Positions 13,501 through 28,500 of a stretch of DNA of 64,000 bases are shown here, piece after piece. Where the stretch lies: assembly GCF_032854445.1 (NCBI RefSeq), contig NC_088303.1:4845501-4909500 (forward strand), read 5' to 3'. Below the pieces are notes generated by a model that was not told where the DNA came from, did not search any database, and saw only the letters and a list, made by a program, of their open reading frames with translations. Positions within the stretch are counted from its first letter, which is position 1. Every line of letters starts with the position of its first letter. Position numbers and translations under genes: made by a program. Source of the DNA: Liolophura sinensis. Its lineage: Eukaryota; Mollusca; Polyplacophora; Chitonida; Chitonidae.

Positions 13501-16500
13501 TACCTGTGGGTGTTGACAGGCTCATGTTCACTTGTAGAGGTACATGTGGGTGTTGACATCTTCATTTGTAGAGGTACATGTGGGTGTTGACGTGTTCATG
13601 TTCATTTGTAGAGGTACATGTGGGTGCTGATGTGTTCATGTTCATTTGCAGAGATACATGTGGGTGTTGACATGTTCATGTTCATTTGCAGAGATACATG
13701 TGGGTGTTGACATGTTCATGTTCATTTGTAGAGGTACATGTGGGTATTGACATGTTCATGTTCATTTGCAGAGATACATGTGGGTGTTGACATGTTCATA
13801 TGTAGAGGTACATGTGGGTATTGACATGTTCGTGTTCATTTGTAGAGGTACATGTGGGTGTTGACATGTTCATGTTCATTTGTAGAGGTACCTGTGGGTG
13901 TTGACATGTTCATGTTCATTTGTAGAGGTATCTGTGAATATTGACATGTTCGTGTTCATTTGTAGAGGTACCTGTGGGTATTGACATGTTCATGTTCATT
14001 TGTAGAGGTACCTGTGGGTGTTGACAAGTTCATGTTCATTTGTAGAGGTACATGTGGGTATTGTTCATAATTCATAGTATTGCAAACTACATGTTCATAG
14101 TTTAAGTGCTTCTTTAAGGCTGCCATAATGGTGATATACTTCCCCCTGGCATAACATCTGTGATCAGCAACCAGATTATAATGTGTGAATTTAACAGTTT
14201 CCGTAAGTTTGTGTCTCCGTATGTTCTTCTGCCCCCTGGCTGGTTTAAATAACAGGGTCCAGAAGTTTGTGCCTGCAAATCTTCTTCTGACCTCTGACAT
14301 GTTTATATTATAGTTTCCACAAGTTTGTGCTTCCTTATCTTCTGACCGCTGACATGTTTACCTATCAGTTTCCACAAGTTTGTGCTTCCTTATCTTCTGA
14401 CCTCTGACATGTTTATCTATCAGTTTCCACAAGTTTGTGCTTTCTTATCTTCTGACCTCTGACATGTTTATATCTATCAGTTTCTACAAGTTTGTGCTTC
14501 CTTATCTTCTGACCTCTGACATGTTTATCTATCAGTTCCCACAAGTTTGTGCTTTCTTATCTCCTGACCTCTGACATGTGTACCTATCAGTTTCTACAAG
14601 TTTGTGCTTCCTTATCTTCTAACCTCTGACATGTTTATCTATCAGTTCCCACAAGTTTGTGCTTTCTTATCTCCTGACCTCTGACATGTGTACCTATCAG
14701 TTTCTACAAGTTTGTGCTTCCTTATCTTCTAACCTCTGACATGTTTATCTATCAGTTCCCACAAGTTTGTGCTTTCTTATCTCCTGACCTCTGACATGTG
14801 TACCTATCAGTTTCCACAAGTTTGTGCTTCATTATCTTCTGACCTCTGACATGTTTATCTATCAGTTCCCACAAGTTTGTGCTTCCTTATCTTCTTCTAA
14901 CCTCTGACATGTTTATATCTATCAGTTTCCACAAGTTTGTGCTTCCTTATCTTCTGACCTCTGACATGTTTACCTATCAGTTTCCACAAGTTTGTGCTTT
15001 TTTATCTTCTGACCTCTGACATGTTTATCTATCAGTTTCCACAAGTTTGTGCTTTCTTATCTTCTAACCTCCAACATGTTTATACAACAGTTTCCATAAG
15101 TTTGTATCTCCATATGTTCTTCTGACACCTGGCATTTTACCTATCAGTTTCCACAAGTTTGTGCCTCCGTATCTTTTACAGACCTCTTATTTTTGCCTCA
15201 TTGTATTCCTCAGGTGGTGTGCAGTCCCAGTGTGATACATGTCATCACCGGGGTGGGTGTGGAAACCTACACATCAAGGTGTAATGTCGCAGCATTGCAC
15301 AACATGGAGACGTTTGACAACATTACCAAAGTAAGGAATTCTTCATTTATAAATTGATATGCCCAGTTTATAAAAATTTATTTATTTTATTGATTTTTTA
15401 TGCCATGCTTAAGAATATTTTACTTATATGACGGCAGCCAGCATAAAGGTCGGAGGAAACCTGGTAGAGCCTAGGGGAAACCTGCAGCCATCCATAATTT
15501 GATGGCAGACCTTCCCATGTACAACCAGAGAGGGAGCTAACTTGAGCTGGGTTTGAACTCCAAGCAGCTACATTAGCGAAAGGCTCCTGGGTCATTGTGC
15601 TGCACTATCATGCTAACCCTTAGGTCATAAAGACCCACAAATAAATAAAAAAGAAAACATTTTAAAAACAATAATTTGTGATAAACAAAGGCGTCAAATG
15701 CCTGTATTTATGGGTGTAATAAAAATATAGTGCCAGTGAATATTTTGTAAATTTCCTGAAGTAACAAAAATGTACATGGACATGGACATACAGTCAAAAA
15801 CTCACAAAGTAACCCTCGGATTTGATTTGATGTGATTTTTAATCCACTGTGTAGAAGTAGGGAAGAAATGTGTACAAGAAATGCATTGACATGGCAGGAA
15901 GAAAACCACATGGGCATGTTTTATTTTACAGCTTTCATTGTTGGAGATTATTAATTATAGCCATTTGTTTCCCCTCCAACTTATCCGCATAAGTAAACAC
16001 TTGTATTACCAGTATGTACATTTAACGTGTTCTTTGCTGCCAGGTTTTCTTCACTATGAGTGTTCATTCCACTGTCATTATATTCCTTACATATTCACTT
16101 TGATGCTGATGTATTCACTTTTCTGCATGTATTCACTGTGAATCTCCTTTCCACTTTCCAGTCTCCATTTCATTGTCAGTTTGTTCTATGGGCTGATGTA
16201 TTCACTTTTCTGCATGTATTCACTGTGAGTCTCCTTTCCACTTTCCAGTCTCCTTTTCATTGTCAGTTTGTTTTATGGGCTGATGTATTCACTTTTCTGC
16301 ATGTTTTCACTGTGAGTCTCCTTTCCACTTTTCAGTCTCTTTTTCATTGTCAGTTTGTTCTATGGGCTGATGTATTCACTTTTCTGCATGTATTCACTAT
16401 GAGTCTCCTTTCCACTTTCCAATCTCCTTTTCATTGTCAGTTTGTTCTATGGGCTGATGTATTCACTTTTCTGCATGTGTTCACTATGAGTCTCCTTTCC

Positions 16501-19500
16501 ACTTTTCAGTCTCCTTTTCATTGTCAGTTTGTTCTATGGGCTGATGTATTCACTTTTCTGCATGTATTCACTGTGAGTCTCCTTTCCACTTTCCAATCTC
16601 CTTTTCATTGTCAGTTTGTTTTATGGGCTGATGTATTCACTTTTCTGCATGTATTCACTGTGAGTCTCCTTTCCACTTTCCAGTCTCCTTTTCATTGTCA
16701 GTTTGTTCTACGGGCTGATGTATTCACTTTTCTGCATGTATTCACTATGAGTCTCCTTTCCACTTACCAGTCTCCTTTTCATTGTCAGTTTGTTTTACGG
16801 GCTGATGTATTCACTTTTCTGCATGTATTCACTATGAGTCTCCTTTCCACTTTCCAGTCTCCTTTTCATTGTCAGTTTGTTCTATGGGCTGATGTATTCA
16901 CTTTTCTGCATGTATTCACTATGAGTCTCCTTTCCACTTTCCAATCTCCTTTACGCTGTCATTCTGTTCTATGGGCTGCTGCTGTCCGTATTCGCTATGA
17001 GTCTTCTCTCTGCTGTTATTCCACGACCTTATGTAATTCCTTTGCTGCCTGTATTGACTACTATTAAATATTTTTCCACTCTCAGACTATTCCCCCACCT
17101 GATCTGGAGACGTGCCTGGTCAGCATTCAGCCATTCATTGGCACCAGACAGGCAGCCATGTCAGACCGTCATCTTCACCTTTTGACTAAAGTGGAGAGTC
17201 ACTTTCCAGCTACCAAACCATCCAAGTGAGTGTTTTCTTTATATGCCAAAGGTCATATCCCTTCATCTTTTCAGAGTTAGCTCTTTTGACTGGTGGGTCA
17301 TTCAAGATGAGTTTAAATACACATATATGTAGCACATTTCGATCAACGAAGCGCTAAAGCAAAGGAGCAGCTAGGATCAGTATGATTATTCTTGTATGAT
17401 ACAAGACTTGGACTTGTATAGGAACAAATGTGACTGAAGATGTACTCAGAGATTTCATTCAATGACCTAGTGTAGACTAACCAGTAACCTTGTTCAAACT
17501 ATTTGCAATGTTCTTTTCAGTGAAAGGTTTTACTGCGGTGAGCAAAGAGAATTGTTGAAATAGCAAAGTTGAAAGGGGGGTGGGGGGGGTGGCATGCGAG
17601 CAGGGGTGAGCTGGGTGGCCAAGCTAGAGTGGTGAGTGACAACTGTGTGGTCATCATGGAGTATTGCATTTAACATCAGCCGTTCAGAAGGTTAAACTGT
17701 TCATTCGTGTGGTGCTGGGTAATTGCATAGTCCAGTATATGTGCATTAAAAACTTCTCTTTGATATCATCATGGACTAGTTTTATAGAGATGTAGTAGAA
17801 GAAATATCTGCTTGCAAGATGGCAATGATGTTTTCTACTTTCACAGGGGGTGAAATTATTTTCTATATATCTAGACATGACTTTCAATAAAATCATTTTG
17901 GCAAATTATTATATTCACAGAAGACGAGAAACCAATTGGAGCTTGTATGTGCTGGAGCCAAGTTTAGTCTCGGACCTTTATAAAGATATGGTAAGTGCTG
18001 CTCCACCCCCGCACCCCCCCCCCTCCTCTACTTCCTGACACACAGAAACTCTTGTGTTTTACCTGTGATACTTGTATAAACATGTGGGTATGATAGTTAT
18101 TGTCTTATCAATGTCACTTTTCCTGGTGTTTGTGGGGTGTCACTTTTCCTGGTGTTTGTGGGTTTCACTTTTCCTGGTGTTTGTGGGGTGTTACTTTTCC
18201 TAATGTTTGTGCAGTGTCACATTTCCTGTTTTTTGTTGAGTGTCACATTTCCTGGTTTTTGTGGGGTGTCACTTTTCCTGGTGTTTCTTGGGTGTCACTT
18301 TTCCCGGTGCTTGTGGGGTGTCACTTTTCCTGGTGTTTGTGAGTTTCACTTTTTCTGGTGTTTCTTGGGTGTAACTTTTCCCGGTGCTTGTGGGGGTGTC
18401 ACTTTTCCTGGTGTTTCTTGGGTGTCACTTTTCCTGGTGTTTGTGGGGTGTCACTTTTCCTGGTGTTTGTGCAGTGTCACTTTTCCTGGTGTTTGTGGGG
18501 TGTCACTTTTCCTGGTGGTTTGTGGGGTGTCATTTTCCTGGTGTTTGTGGGGTGTCACTTTTCCTGGTGTTTGTGCAGTGTCACTTTTCCTGGTGTTTGT
18601 GGGGTTGGCCAACTGGGCAGTTAGCTTTTTGAAATTTTGAGAATTATTCTTTTTAATCATTAGAAAGTGTAACCATAATATTGTGGGCCAGCTACAGAGC
18701 AAATCTACTGACACTTAACATTACCATTGAACCTAGTGCAAAAGTAGGTCAACTCTAAAAACTGCACAATTAGATTAACCATCTTGACCTCAGGAGAGTG
18801 AATTTCAAAGAATTATTCCAACTGTGGTTTTTACACAATATTCTCGAAAGTTTGCTCTGCAGTTTACCATGGGATCAGGCATCAACTTTACAATATTGTA
18901 TTTTCTTTCTGTCTTTTGTTCTCAGCTATTATTGAATGTTGTTGAAATTTGGTGATTGAAGGATCAAGGTCACAAGGCAAATTTTGACTTTTTTTGGTTA
19001 ACTTTGGTCACATGACATGGCTGCCATCTTGGATTTTTATCATAACTTTTATAAATCTTCTTCTCAAGAATCAGTGAACGGATTCTTTTGACATTTGACA
19101 TCTTGGACATTCTTCAAAAGCTTTGGAAGCTAGACTTTTTTCGAAGTTATGACATCATAGAAAGTGTCCAATTTTGATTATGTTTTCATGTATTCTGATG
19201 TATATAGCAATGCTGATTCCAAATCTGCTTTCAGATTTTGCCTGTCTTTGTAACTTTTTGAAATGTAGTCAAAAAACTTTTTTCAGTTACATAATTTCAA
19301 CGACCTGTAACTCGAGAACTATAGTTGCTAGAAATGTTGCTAGAAACTTGCACCAAATTGTAGCCCAAGACGTAGTTTCTGGTCAGCGTCAAGGGATTTG
19401 AACTACGATCAGCAGTGTTCTCGCTAGAAATGTTTAAATGACGCCATCGTACTTCAGAAATAGAAGTGTAAGCCTGTGTATTTAACATAGACTTCAGAGG

Positions 19501-22500
19501 TAACTGTATTACTATACATGTGCTGCAGGTAGCTTGCCACATAGGTGGCCGCTTGTCACTCAGACCGAGAAATGAACAACTCTCCCTCCTATCCAAAGAT
19601 ATCAACAGACAATTTTGAATGTTTGGACGTATGATAGGCCTGTTTGCAATGCATTATGGGTAATTCTCAACAATCACAACGGCATTCCCCCATACCTATG
19701 TGCCATGTCCAAATATACCAACAAGTTCTGTCGACATGTGTAGCTTGTGTCATGACGAGCACAAAAAATGTAACTCTTATTATGCTAAATTCAACCGTTA
19801 AAGAAATATCGCGGTTTCCTGTTTTATTTCACCTTACATACCCATAAGGAAGAGACGGACTTTAGGATGCCGTACAGAAATGTAACTACGAAACCATATG
19901 CCATGGCTTTAGACTTACAATTTTTTTTAAACAAAACAACACACAACACGGCTTATTCCTTCTAATTATTTAGACCAAAATTTCATATCTTTATCTTTAC
20001 ATTTCCTGTCAGCTGCATGCACTCTGTCCTCACCTGCTGTCAGAACTGACTTGACAAATGTAAACCAGATGGGACACTAGAGTGGGGTGATTGCACACCA
20101 TGTCTCAAGCAACCTGAAGGATATGTACTGAACCAGGTGCGGTGGTTGCAAAGGACTAATAAGGGCTAGATGCTGTGGTGGTCTTCAGCACTGAACACAT
20201 TGTATACGATATCTGATAGTTTAGGCTTCTAACCCAGTTGATTTTTTATTTTTGTTATGCTTTTTCTCGATGTTGTTTGTAAATACGGTTACAGTTTGTA
20301 CATGCAGGTTGAAGTTGTTGAATTGTCCATTGTCTATGTACTTTGACAGTTAAATCGAGCCATTTGTCGTTTTGTGTGTTAGCATATGTTGTAACGCAGA
20401 TGTTTGCCATAGCTTAACTTTTCTGGCAAATTAGTTTAGAACATTACTTTCATAGTGTTTTTTTATTTGACGTTCAGTTGGGCCTTGATGATTGGCCACC
20501 GGTATCCCTGTAAGGAACTTTAACAGCTTTAATTTTATTTATGTGTGGTCAAAGAAATCTATTTTTCTTCATGCAGGTTATGTTGGGTACAAAGAACCAA
20601 GAGTCGTCTCCCCCTACTTACCTTCATCTTCTGCTAGAGGGATTCATAGCGCTAAAATCGTATCTAATGGAGAGTAACACTGATGAGCTTAAGGTGTTAG
20701 ATTTGTTGTCTGAGTGCTGTGCCTTGCTAGGGGATTACTACTCACAGTAAGTACATGTGAACCATTCCTGTATAATAAGAACCTTGGGTAAACTCGCCTG
20801 CAACAGTGCTGTCCAGGATTGATCAAATTAGTGCAGTTTGATTGGTGGAGAGGCTTTTTAAATTGCTAGAATTTTTTTCCGGGTTCATTTTATCTTTCCC
20901 TTTTAAACGGATGAATTAATTAATCAGCGGTGAAGAAATAGGATGCCTGCGACAGGTAATTTTTCTGAATGACAGTTGTCTGTCACAGGGTCACACTTGT
21001 GTATTAGCATGCTATTCATTAAAATTGCACAAATATTTTGGAGTCGAAATTCAGAATATCGAAACTAGAACTGGAGTTTTGTCGTTGTTAGAAAAAAGCA
21101 TGGTATTTAGACCTTTAAACAGATGCGAAACACATATGTACCTGCGGAGAAATTTTTGCCCAGGAAAAAAAATCATATTTCAATACCTGATTAGTCCTGG
21201 TGGATATTTAAACTTTCAGCAACTGATGTGTCCAGAAATAATAATTCCAATTCTCTGACATGACAGGCCTGGGTGTGGGGAGTGGAGGCTGGCCTTACCC
21301 TACTACCTGATGTCAGGTCTGACCCCTGAGGATATACTCAGACAAGCCGTCCTCCACCAACAGATCAGCAAGGTAACTCCCACATCAGACACAGGTGTTA
21401 AGTAGCTGACAGGGTTATCGAAAACTAGCACAGAGGCAGGTGTTGTACAGGTGTAGCTGACAGGGTTATCAAAAGGTAGCACAGAGGCAGGTGTTACACA
21501 CGTGTAGCTGATCGCGTTATCAAAAGGTAGCTCAGAGGCAGGTGTTGCACAAGTGTAGCTGACTGCGTTATCAAAAGGTCGCTCAGAGGCAGGTCTTACA
21601 CACCTGTAGCTGACCGCGTTATCAAAAGGTGGCTCAGAGGCAGGTCTTACACAAGTGTAGCTGACTGCGTTATCAAAAGGTAGCTCAGAGGCAGGTGTTA
21701 CACTAGTGTAGCTGACCGCATTATCAAAAGGTAGCTCAGAGGCAGGTGTTACACACCTGTAGCTGACCGCGTTATCAAAAGGTAGCTCAGAGGCAGGTGT
21801 TACACACCTGTAGCTGACGGCGTTATCAAAAGGTGGCTCAGAGGCAGGTCTTACACACCTGTAGCTGACCGCGTTATCAAAAGGTAGCTCAGAGGCAGGT
21901 GTTACGCACCTGTAGCTGACCGCGTTATCAAAAGGTAGCTCAGAGGCAGGTGTTACACACCTGTAGCTGACCGCGTTATCAAAAGGTAGCTCAGAGGCAG
22001 GTGTTACACACGTGTAGCTGACCGCGTTATCAAAAGGTGGCTCAGAGGCAGGTGTTACACACGTGTAGCTGACCGCGTTATCAAAAGGTAGCTCAGAGGC
22101 AGGTGTTACACTAGTGTAGCTGACTTCGTTATCAAAAGGTAGTTCAGAGGCAGGTGTTACACACGTGAAGCTGACCGCATTATCAAAAGGTAGCTCAGAG
22201 GCAGGTGTTACGCACCTGTAGCGGACCGCATTATCAAAAGGTAGCTCAGAGGCAGGTGTTACGCACATGTAGCTGACCGCGTTATCAAAAGGTAGCTCAG
22301 AGGCAGGTGTTACACACGTGTAGCTGACCGCGTTATCAAAAGGTGGCTCAGAGGCAGGTGTTACACACCTGTAGCTGACCGCGTTATCAAAAGGTGGCTC
22401 AGAGGCAGGTCTTACACACCTGTAGCTGACCGCGTTATCAAAAGGTAGCTCAGAGGCAGGTGTTACACTAGTGTAGCTGACTGCGTTATCAAAAGGTAGT

Positions 22501-25500
22501 TCAGAGGCAGGTGTTACACACGTGAAGCTGACCGCATTATCAAAAGGTAGCTCAGAGGCAGGTGTTACGCACCTGTAGCTGACCGCATTATCAAAAGGTA
22601 GCTCAGAGGCAGGTGTTACACACCTGTAGCTGACCGCGTTATCAAAAGGTAGCTCAGAGGCAGGTGTTACACACGTGTAGCTGACCGCGTTATCAAAAGG
22701 TGGCTCAGAGGCAGGTGTTACACACCTGTAGCTGACCGCGTTATCAAAAGGTAGCTCAGAGGCAGGTGTTACGCTAGTGTAGCTGACTGCGTTATCAAAA
22801 GGTAGTTCAGAGGCAGGTGTTACACACGTGAAGCTGACCGCATTATCAAAAGGTAGCTCAGAGGCAGGTGTTACGCACCTGTAGCTGACCGCATTATCAA
22901 AAGGTAGCTCAGAGGCAGGTGTTACGCACGTGTAGCTGACCGCGTTATCAAAAGGTAGCTCAGAGGCAGGTGTTACACACGTGTAGCTGACCGCGTTATC
23001 AAAAGGTGGCTCAGAGGCAGGTGTTACACACCTGTAGCTGACCGCGTTATCAAAAGGTGGCTCAGAGGCAGGTGTTACACACGTGTAGCTGACCGCGTTA
23101 TCAAAAGGTGGCTCAGAGGCAGGTCTTACACACCTGTAGCTGACCGCGTTATCAAAAGGTAGCTCAGAGGCAGGTGTTACACTAGTGTAGCTGACTGCGT
23201 TATCAAAAGGTAGTTCAGAGGCAGGTGTTACACACGTGAAGCTGACCGCATTATCAAAAGGTAGCTCAGAGGCAGGTGTTACGCACCTGTAGCTGACCGC
23301 ATTATCAAAAGGTAGCTCAGAGGCAGGTGTTATGCACATGTAGCTGACCGCGTTATCAAAAGGTAGCTCAGAGGCAGGTGTTACACACGTGTAGCTGACC
23401 GCGTTATCAAAAGGTGGCTCAGAGGCAGGTGTTACACACCTGTAGCTGACCGCGTTATCAAAAGGTGGCTCAGAGGCAGGTCTTACACACCTGTAGCTGA
23501 CCGCGTTATCAAAAGGTAGCTCAGAGGCAGGTGTTACGCACGTGTAGCTGACCGCGTTATCAAAAGGTGGCTCAGAGGCAGGTCATACACACCTGTAGCT
23601 GACCGCGTTATCAAAAGGTAGCTCAGGGGCAGGTGTTACGCGCATGTAGCTGACCGCGTTATCAAAAGGTAGCTCAGGGGCAGGTGTTATGCACGTGTAC
23701 GAAGTATCATTCTACCTTATTCTGGATTCTAAAAATGAGCAAACCATGGACCTTACATGAGGAGACCAGACATGACATACATGTACAGATATGCATGTGT
23801 TTGGCTATTGTCTTGCAGAGCCAACAAAAACAGGCTCCAACACCATACAGTACATACAATAATAATAATGAATATGATAATAATATTAGTTAAATGAAAG
23901 AATAATAAGGTAAAGTCAAAAGTAATGAAAAAAATAATGGAAAAAATAGAAAGTAAATGATTTAAATAAATAGCGGATAAAGTTTGTACTGCATGTACAA
24001 AAAGAAGTGGAATTTACAAAGTATCGTAAGCAGATATAAGTGTCCTGACAATGACATGTGGTCAGCATTTGTAGCATTTGTATAATGCTGGACAAAGCTG
24101 TTTGGTACATATACCACATTGTACGATAAGTTTGCCAAATTATTTGTTTCAGACTTCTATAGATGGCTTTGGACAAGGACTGATGAATTACCTGAACTAT
24201 ATTCTGTTTGAAGACAAATCAGAGCGAGAAATAAAAACAGTAAGTTTGAAATATATGTTGAATGATAAAATCTACATGGGATATGCATGTTCAACTAGGG
24301 ACTCCATATTTATGGTTTCCGTGAGAATCTTTAAAGTCAGAGCTGAAAATTTTAATATGATACACCAACGTGACACAGACATAAACATTTGCATTTAGTA
24401 CCATACTTTTTCTGCTTATAAAATAATTTATATCTTATTAGGCCTCCTGCAAAATAACTTAAATAACTCCATGATTTCAACTGTTCTGTTATACATGAGC
24501 TTACCCTTCTTCCTCAACCGTTCTGTTCCACATGAACTTACCTTCATTCCTCACCCATTCTGTTCTACATAAGCTTACCTTGGTTTCTTAACTGTGCTGT
24601 TCCACATGAGGTTACCCTCATTCCTCAATCATTCTATTCCACATGAACTTACCTTCATTCCTCACCCATTCTGTTCCACATGAGCTTACCCTCATTCCTC
24701 AACCGTTCTGTTCCACATGAGCGCACCCTCATTCCTCAACCGTTCTGTTCCACATGAGCTTACCCTCATTCCTCAACCGTTCTGTTCCACATGAGCTTAC
24801 CCTCATTCCTCAACCGTTCTGTTCCACATGAGCTTACCCTCATTCCCCGACCGTTCTGTTCCACATGAGCGTACCCTCATTCCTCAACCGTTCTGTTCCA
24901 CATGAGCTTACCCTCATTCCTCAACCGTTCTGTTCCACATGAGCGTACCCTCATTCCTCAACCGTTCTGTTCCACATGAGGTTACCCTCATTCCTCAACT
25001 GTTCTGTTCCACATGAGCTTACCCTCATTCCTCAACCGTTCTGTTCCACATGAGGTTACCCTCATTCCCCGACCGTTCTGTTCCACATGAGCGTACCCTC
25101 ATTCCTCAACCGTTCTGTTCCACATGAGCGTACCCTCATTCCTCAACCGTTCTGTTCCACATGAACTTACCCTCATTCCTCAACCATTCTGTTCCACATG
25201 AGCGTACCCTCATTCCTCAACCGCTCTGTTCCACATGAGGTTACCCTCATTCCTCAACCGTTCTGTTCCACATGAGCTTACCCTCATTCCTCAACCGTTC
25301 TGTTCCACATGAGCTTACCCTCATTCCTCAACTGTTCTGTTCCACATGAGCGTACCCTCATTCCTCAACCGTTCTGTTCCACATGAGGTTACCCTCATTC
25401 CTCAACCGTTCTGTTCCACATGGGGGTACCCTCATTCTTCAACCGTTCTGTTCCACATGAGCTTACCCTCATTCCTCAACCGTTCTGTTCCACATGAGCT

Positions 25501-28500
25501 TTGCTCATTCCTCAGCTATTCTGTTCCACATGAGCAATGCGTCAGTATAATGGGACTTGGTGTCATAGATTTAGGCAGCCTTTGAGGCCCTCCTTGTAAG
25601 TTACATGCACCTAGCACTGTTCAGTCCAGTGTCAGTATAATGGGACTTGGTGTCGTAGATTTAGGCAGCCTTTGAGGCCCTCCTTGTAAGTTACATGCAC
25701 CTAGCACTGTTCAGTCCAGTGTCAGTATAATGGGACTTGGTGTCGTAGATTTAGGCAGCCTTTGAGGCCCTCCTTGTAAGTTACATGCACCTAGCACTGT
25801 TTAGTCCAGTGTCAGTATAATGGGTCTTGGTGTCATAGATTTAGGCAGCCTTTAAAATCACGTCGTCTCATTTCCAATTTTCTCCTATTTCCTTTGTTTT
25901 GTCAGAATAGGCCATCTCAAAGACACTGAGACACCCCACTAGCTAAAGCTATGATTGGTGTATTGTTATTTGGTGTCTCCAACATGGTGTATTGTTATTT
26001 TGGTGTCTTCAACATGGTGTTTCAGTGTGGCAGCACTGTAAGTATGTTTGCAATGGGTCTGACCTGCTACAAGGAGAAACGGCCAGGACATGACTGGAAG
26101 AATGTTGAATGTGAGGTTAAATCCTGATTCAACAAATAAACAAGCAAATACTGTGTGTCAGACAACTCCTGTTGATAAGGTTTGCTACAATTGCCAGGAA
26201 TCAAAAACCAGGCTCTTGTTATTTTGTGCTAATTGAGGCAGACCCTTTAAACCTCTCTCATCCCCTGTGTGACAATATTGTCTTTGACAGGAGTACTGTG
26301 ACACGATCCTCAAGCACTACACTGAGTCTCCTTCCCCTGTCCTGTCCAATCTTCTGTATCATAATATTGTCTTTGACAGGAGTACTGTGACACAATCCTC
26401 AAGCACTACACTGAGTCTCCTTCCCCTGTCCTGTCCAATCTTCTGTATCATAATATTGTCTTTGACAGGAGTACTGTGACACGATCCTCAAGCACTACAC
26501 TGAGTCTCCTTCCCCTGTCCTGTCCAATCTTCTGTATCATAATATTGTCTTTGACAGGAGTACTGTGACACAATCCTCAAGCACTACACTGAGTCTCCTT
26601 CCCCTGTCCTGTCCAATCTTCTGTATCATAATATTGTCTTTGACAGGAGTACTGTGACACAATCCTCAAGCACTACACTGAGTCTCCTTCCCCTGTCCTG
26701 TCCAATCTTCTGTATCATAATATTGTCTTTGACAGGAGTACTGTGACACAATCCTCAAGCACTACACTGAGTCTCCTTCCCCTGTCCTGTCCAATCTTCT
26801 GTATCATAATATTGTCTTTGACAGGAGTACTGTGACACAATCCTCAAGCACTACACTGAGTCTCCTTCCCCTGTCCTGTCCAATCTTCTGTATGACAATA
26901 TTGTCTTTGACAAGAGTACTGTGACACAATCCTCAAGTACTACACTGAGTCTCCTTCCCCTGTCCTGTCCAATCTTCTGTATCATAATATTGTCTTTGAC
27001 AGGAGTACTGTGACACAATCCTCAAGTTATACTCTGAGTCTCCTTCCCCTGTCCTGTCCAATCTTCTGTATCATAATATTGTCTTTGACAGGAGTACTGT
27101 GACACAATCCTCAAGTACTACACTGAGTCTCCTTCCCCTGTCCTGTCCAATCTTCTGTATTATAATATTGTCTTTGACAGGAGTACTGTGACACAATCCT
27201 CAAGCACTACACTGAGTCTCCTTCCCCTGTCCTGTCCAATCTTCTGTATCATAATACTGTCTTTGACAGGAGTACTGTGACACAATCCTCAAGTACTACA
27301 CTGAGTCCCCTTCCCCTGTCCTGTCCAGTCTTCGGTATCATAATATTGTCTTTGAGAGGAATACTGTGACACAATCCTCAAGTACTACACTGAGTCTCCT
27401 TCCCCTGTCCTGTCCAATCTTCTGTATCATAATATTGTCTTTGAGAGGAGTACTGTGACACAATCCTCAAGCACTACACTGAGTTTCCTTCCCCTGTCCT
27501 GTCCTGTCCAATCTTCTGTATGACAATATTGTCTTTGACAAGAGTACTGTGACACAATCCTCAAGCACTACACTGAGTCTCCTTCCCCTGTCCTGTCCAA
27601 TCTTCTGTGTCATAATATTGTCTTTGACAGGAGTACTGTGACACAATCCTCAAGCACTACACTGAGTCTCCTTCGACTGCCCTGTCCAATCTTCTGTATG
27701 ACAATATTGTCTTTGACAGGAGTACTGTGACACAATCCTCAAGCACTACACTGAGTCTCCTTCCCCTGTCCTGTCCAATCTTCTGTATTATAATATTGTC
27801 TTTGACAAGAGTACTGTGACACAATCCTCAAGCACTACACTGAGTCTCCTTCGACTGCCCTGTCCAATCTTCTGTATTATAATATTGTCTTTGACAGGAG
27901 TACTGTGACATAATCCTCAAGTGCTATGCGGAGGCTGATCCTTCCAACCTCTCCAAAGTAATTATGTTCGGCAAATACCAAAACTTTGATACTGGTAAGT
28001 TGTCTTTGTATTCTGAAAATCAACAACCTTACATTGGAGTTTATTGTTTATAGTTAAATCATGTCTTGTCTTTTCACCATAAATATTTTTTTTGCTGATG
28101 AAACAATGAGAGTTTGCAGTTCTTAGCTTTGAGTGATATTTTGTTTCTTTTTTTGTAGCAACTTTGGTGATTCTCCCCCCATAACAAACTGTGTTAATAG
28201 TCAGCCATCCTTGTATGTAAAGTTACAATTACATAGAGCTGTTGTCTTCTGTGTATGTGTCTATTCTCCCCCCATTTCAGCAAATGCGAGGCTACACATT
28301 CCTTGGGTTTCTGTGCAGTAACTCTTCCAATATGTTGACCAATTTTGAAGACATTTTATGTGGAGGTTCACTTTGTGAAACCTGAACCCAAGCTGGTGGT
28401 ATAAATTTCTCTGAATATGCTTGTTATTCACTCTCTTCAGTGCCATTTGACCTTACTCATGCACCTTACTCATTTGCATTTTCAGCTAAAGCCATTTCAC

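Noticed and set aside
16060-17067. 335-aa ORF with 29-residue repeats
   Set aside because: 87-bp intronic repeat with a period divisible by three; composition [15 protein letters not shown] is unlike a folded protein and it ends in HPS3 intron/exon sequence out of frame.
21303-23339. 678-aa minus-strand protein of 17-residue repeats
   Set aside because: Product of a 51-bp period divisible by three; antisense to HPS3 exon 10; no start context, promoter or domain.
21392-23695. CRISPR-like regular array
   Set aside because: Units are head-to-tail with no unique spacers and the DNA is eukaryotic; it is a minisatellite.
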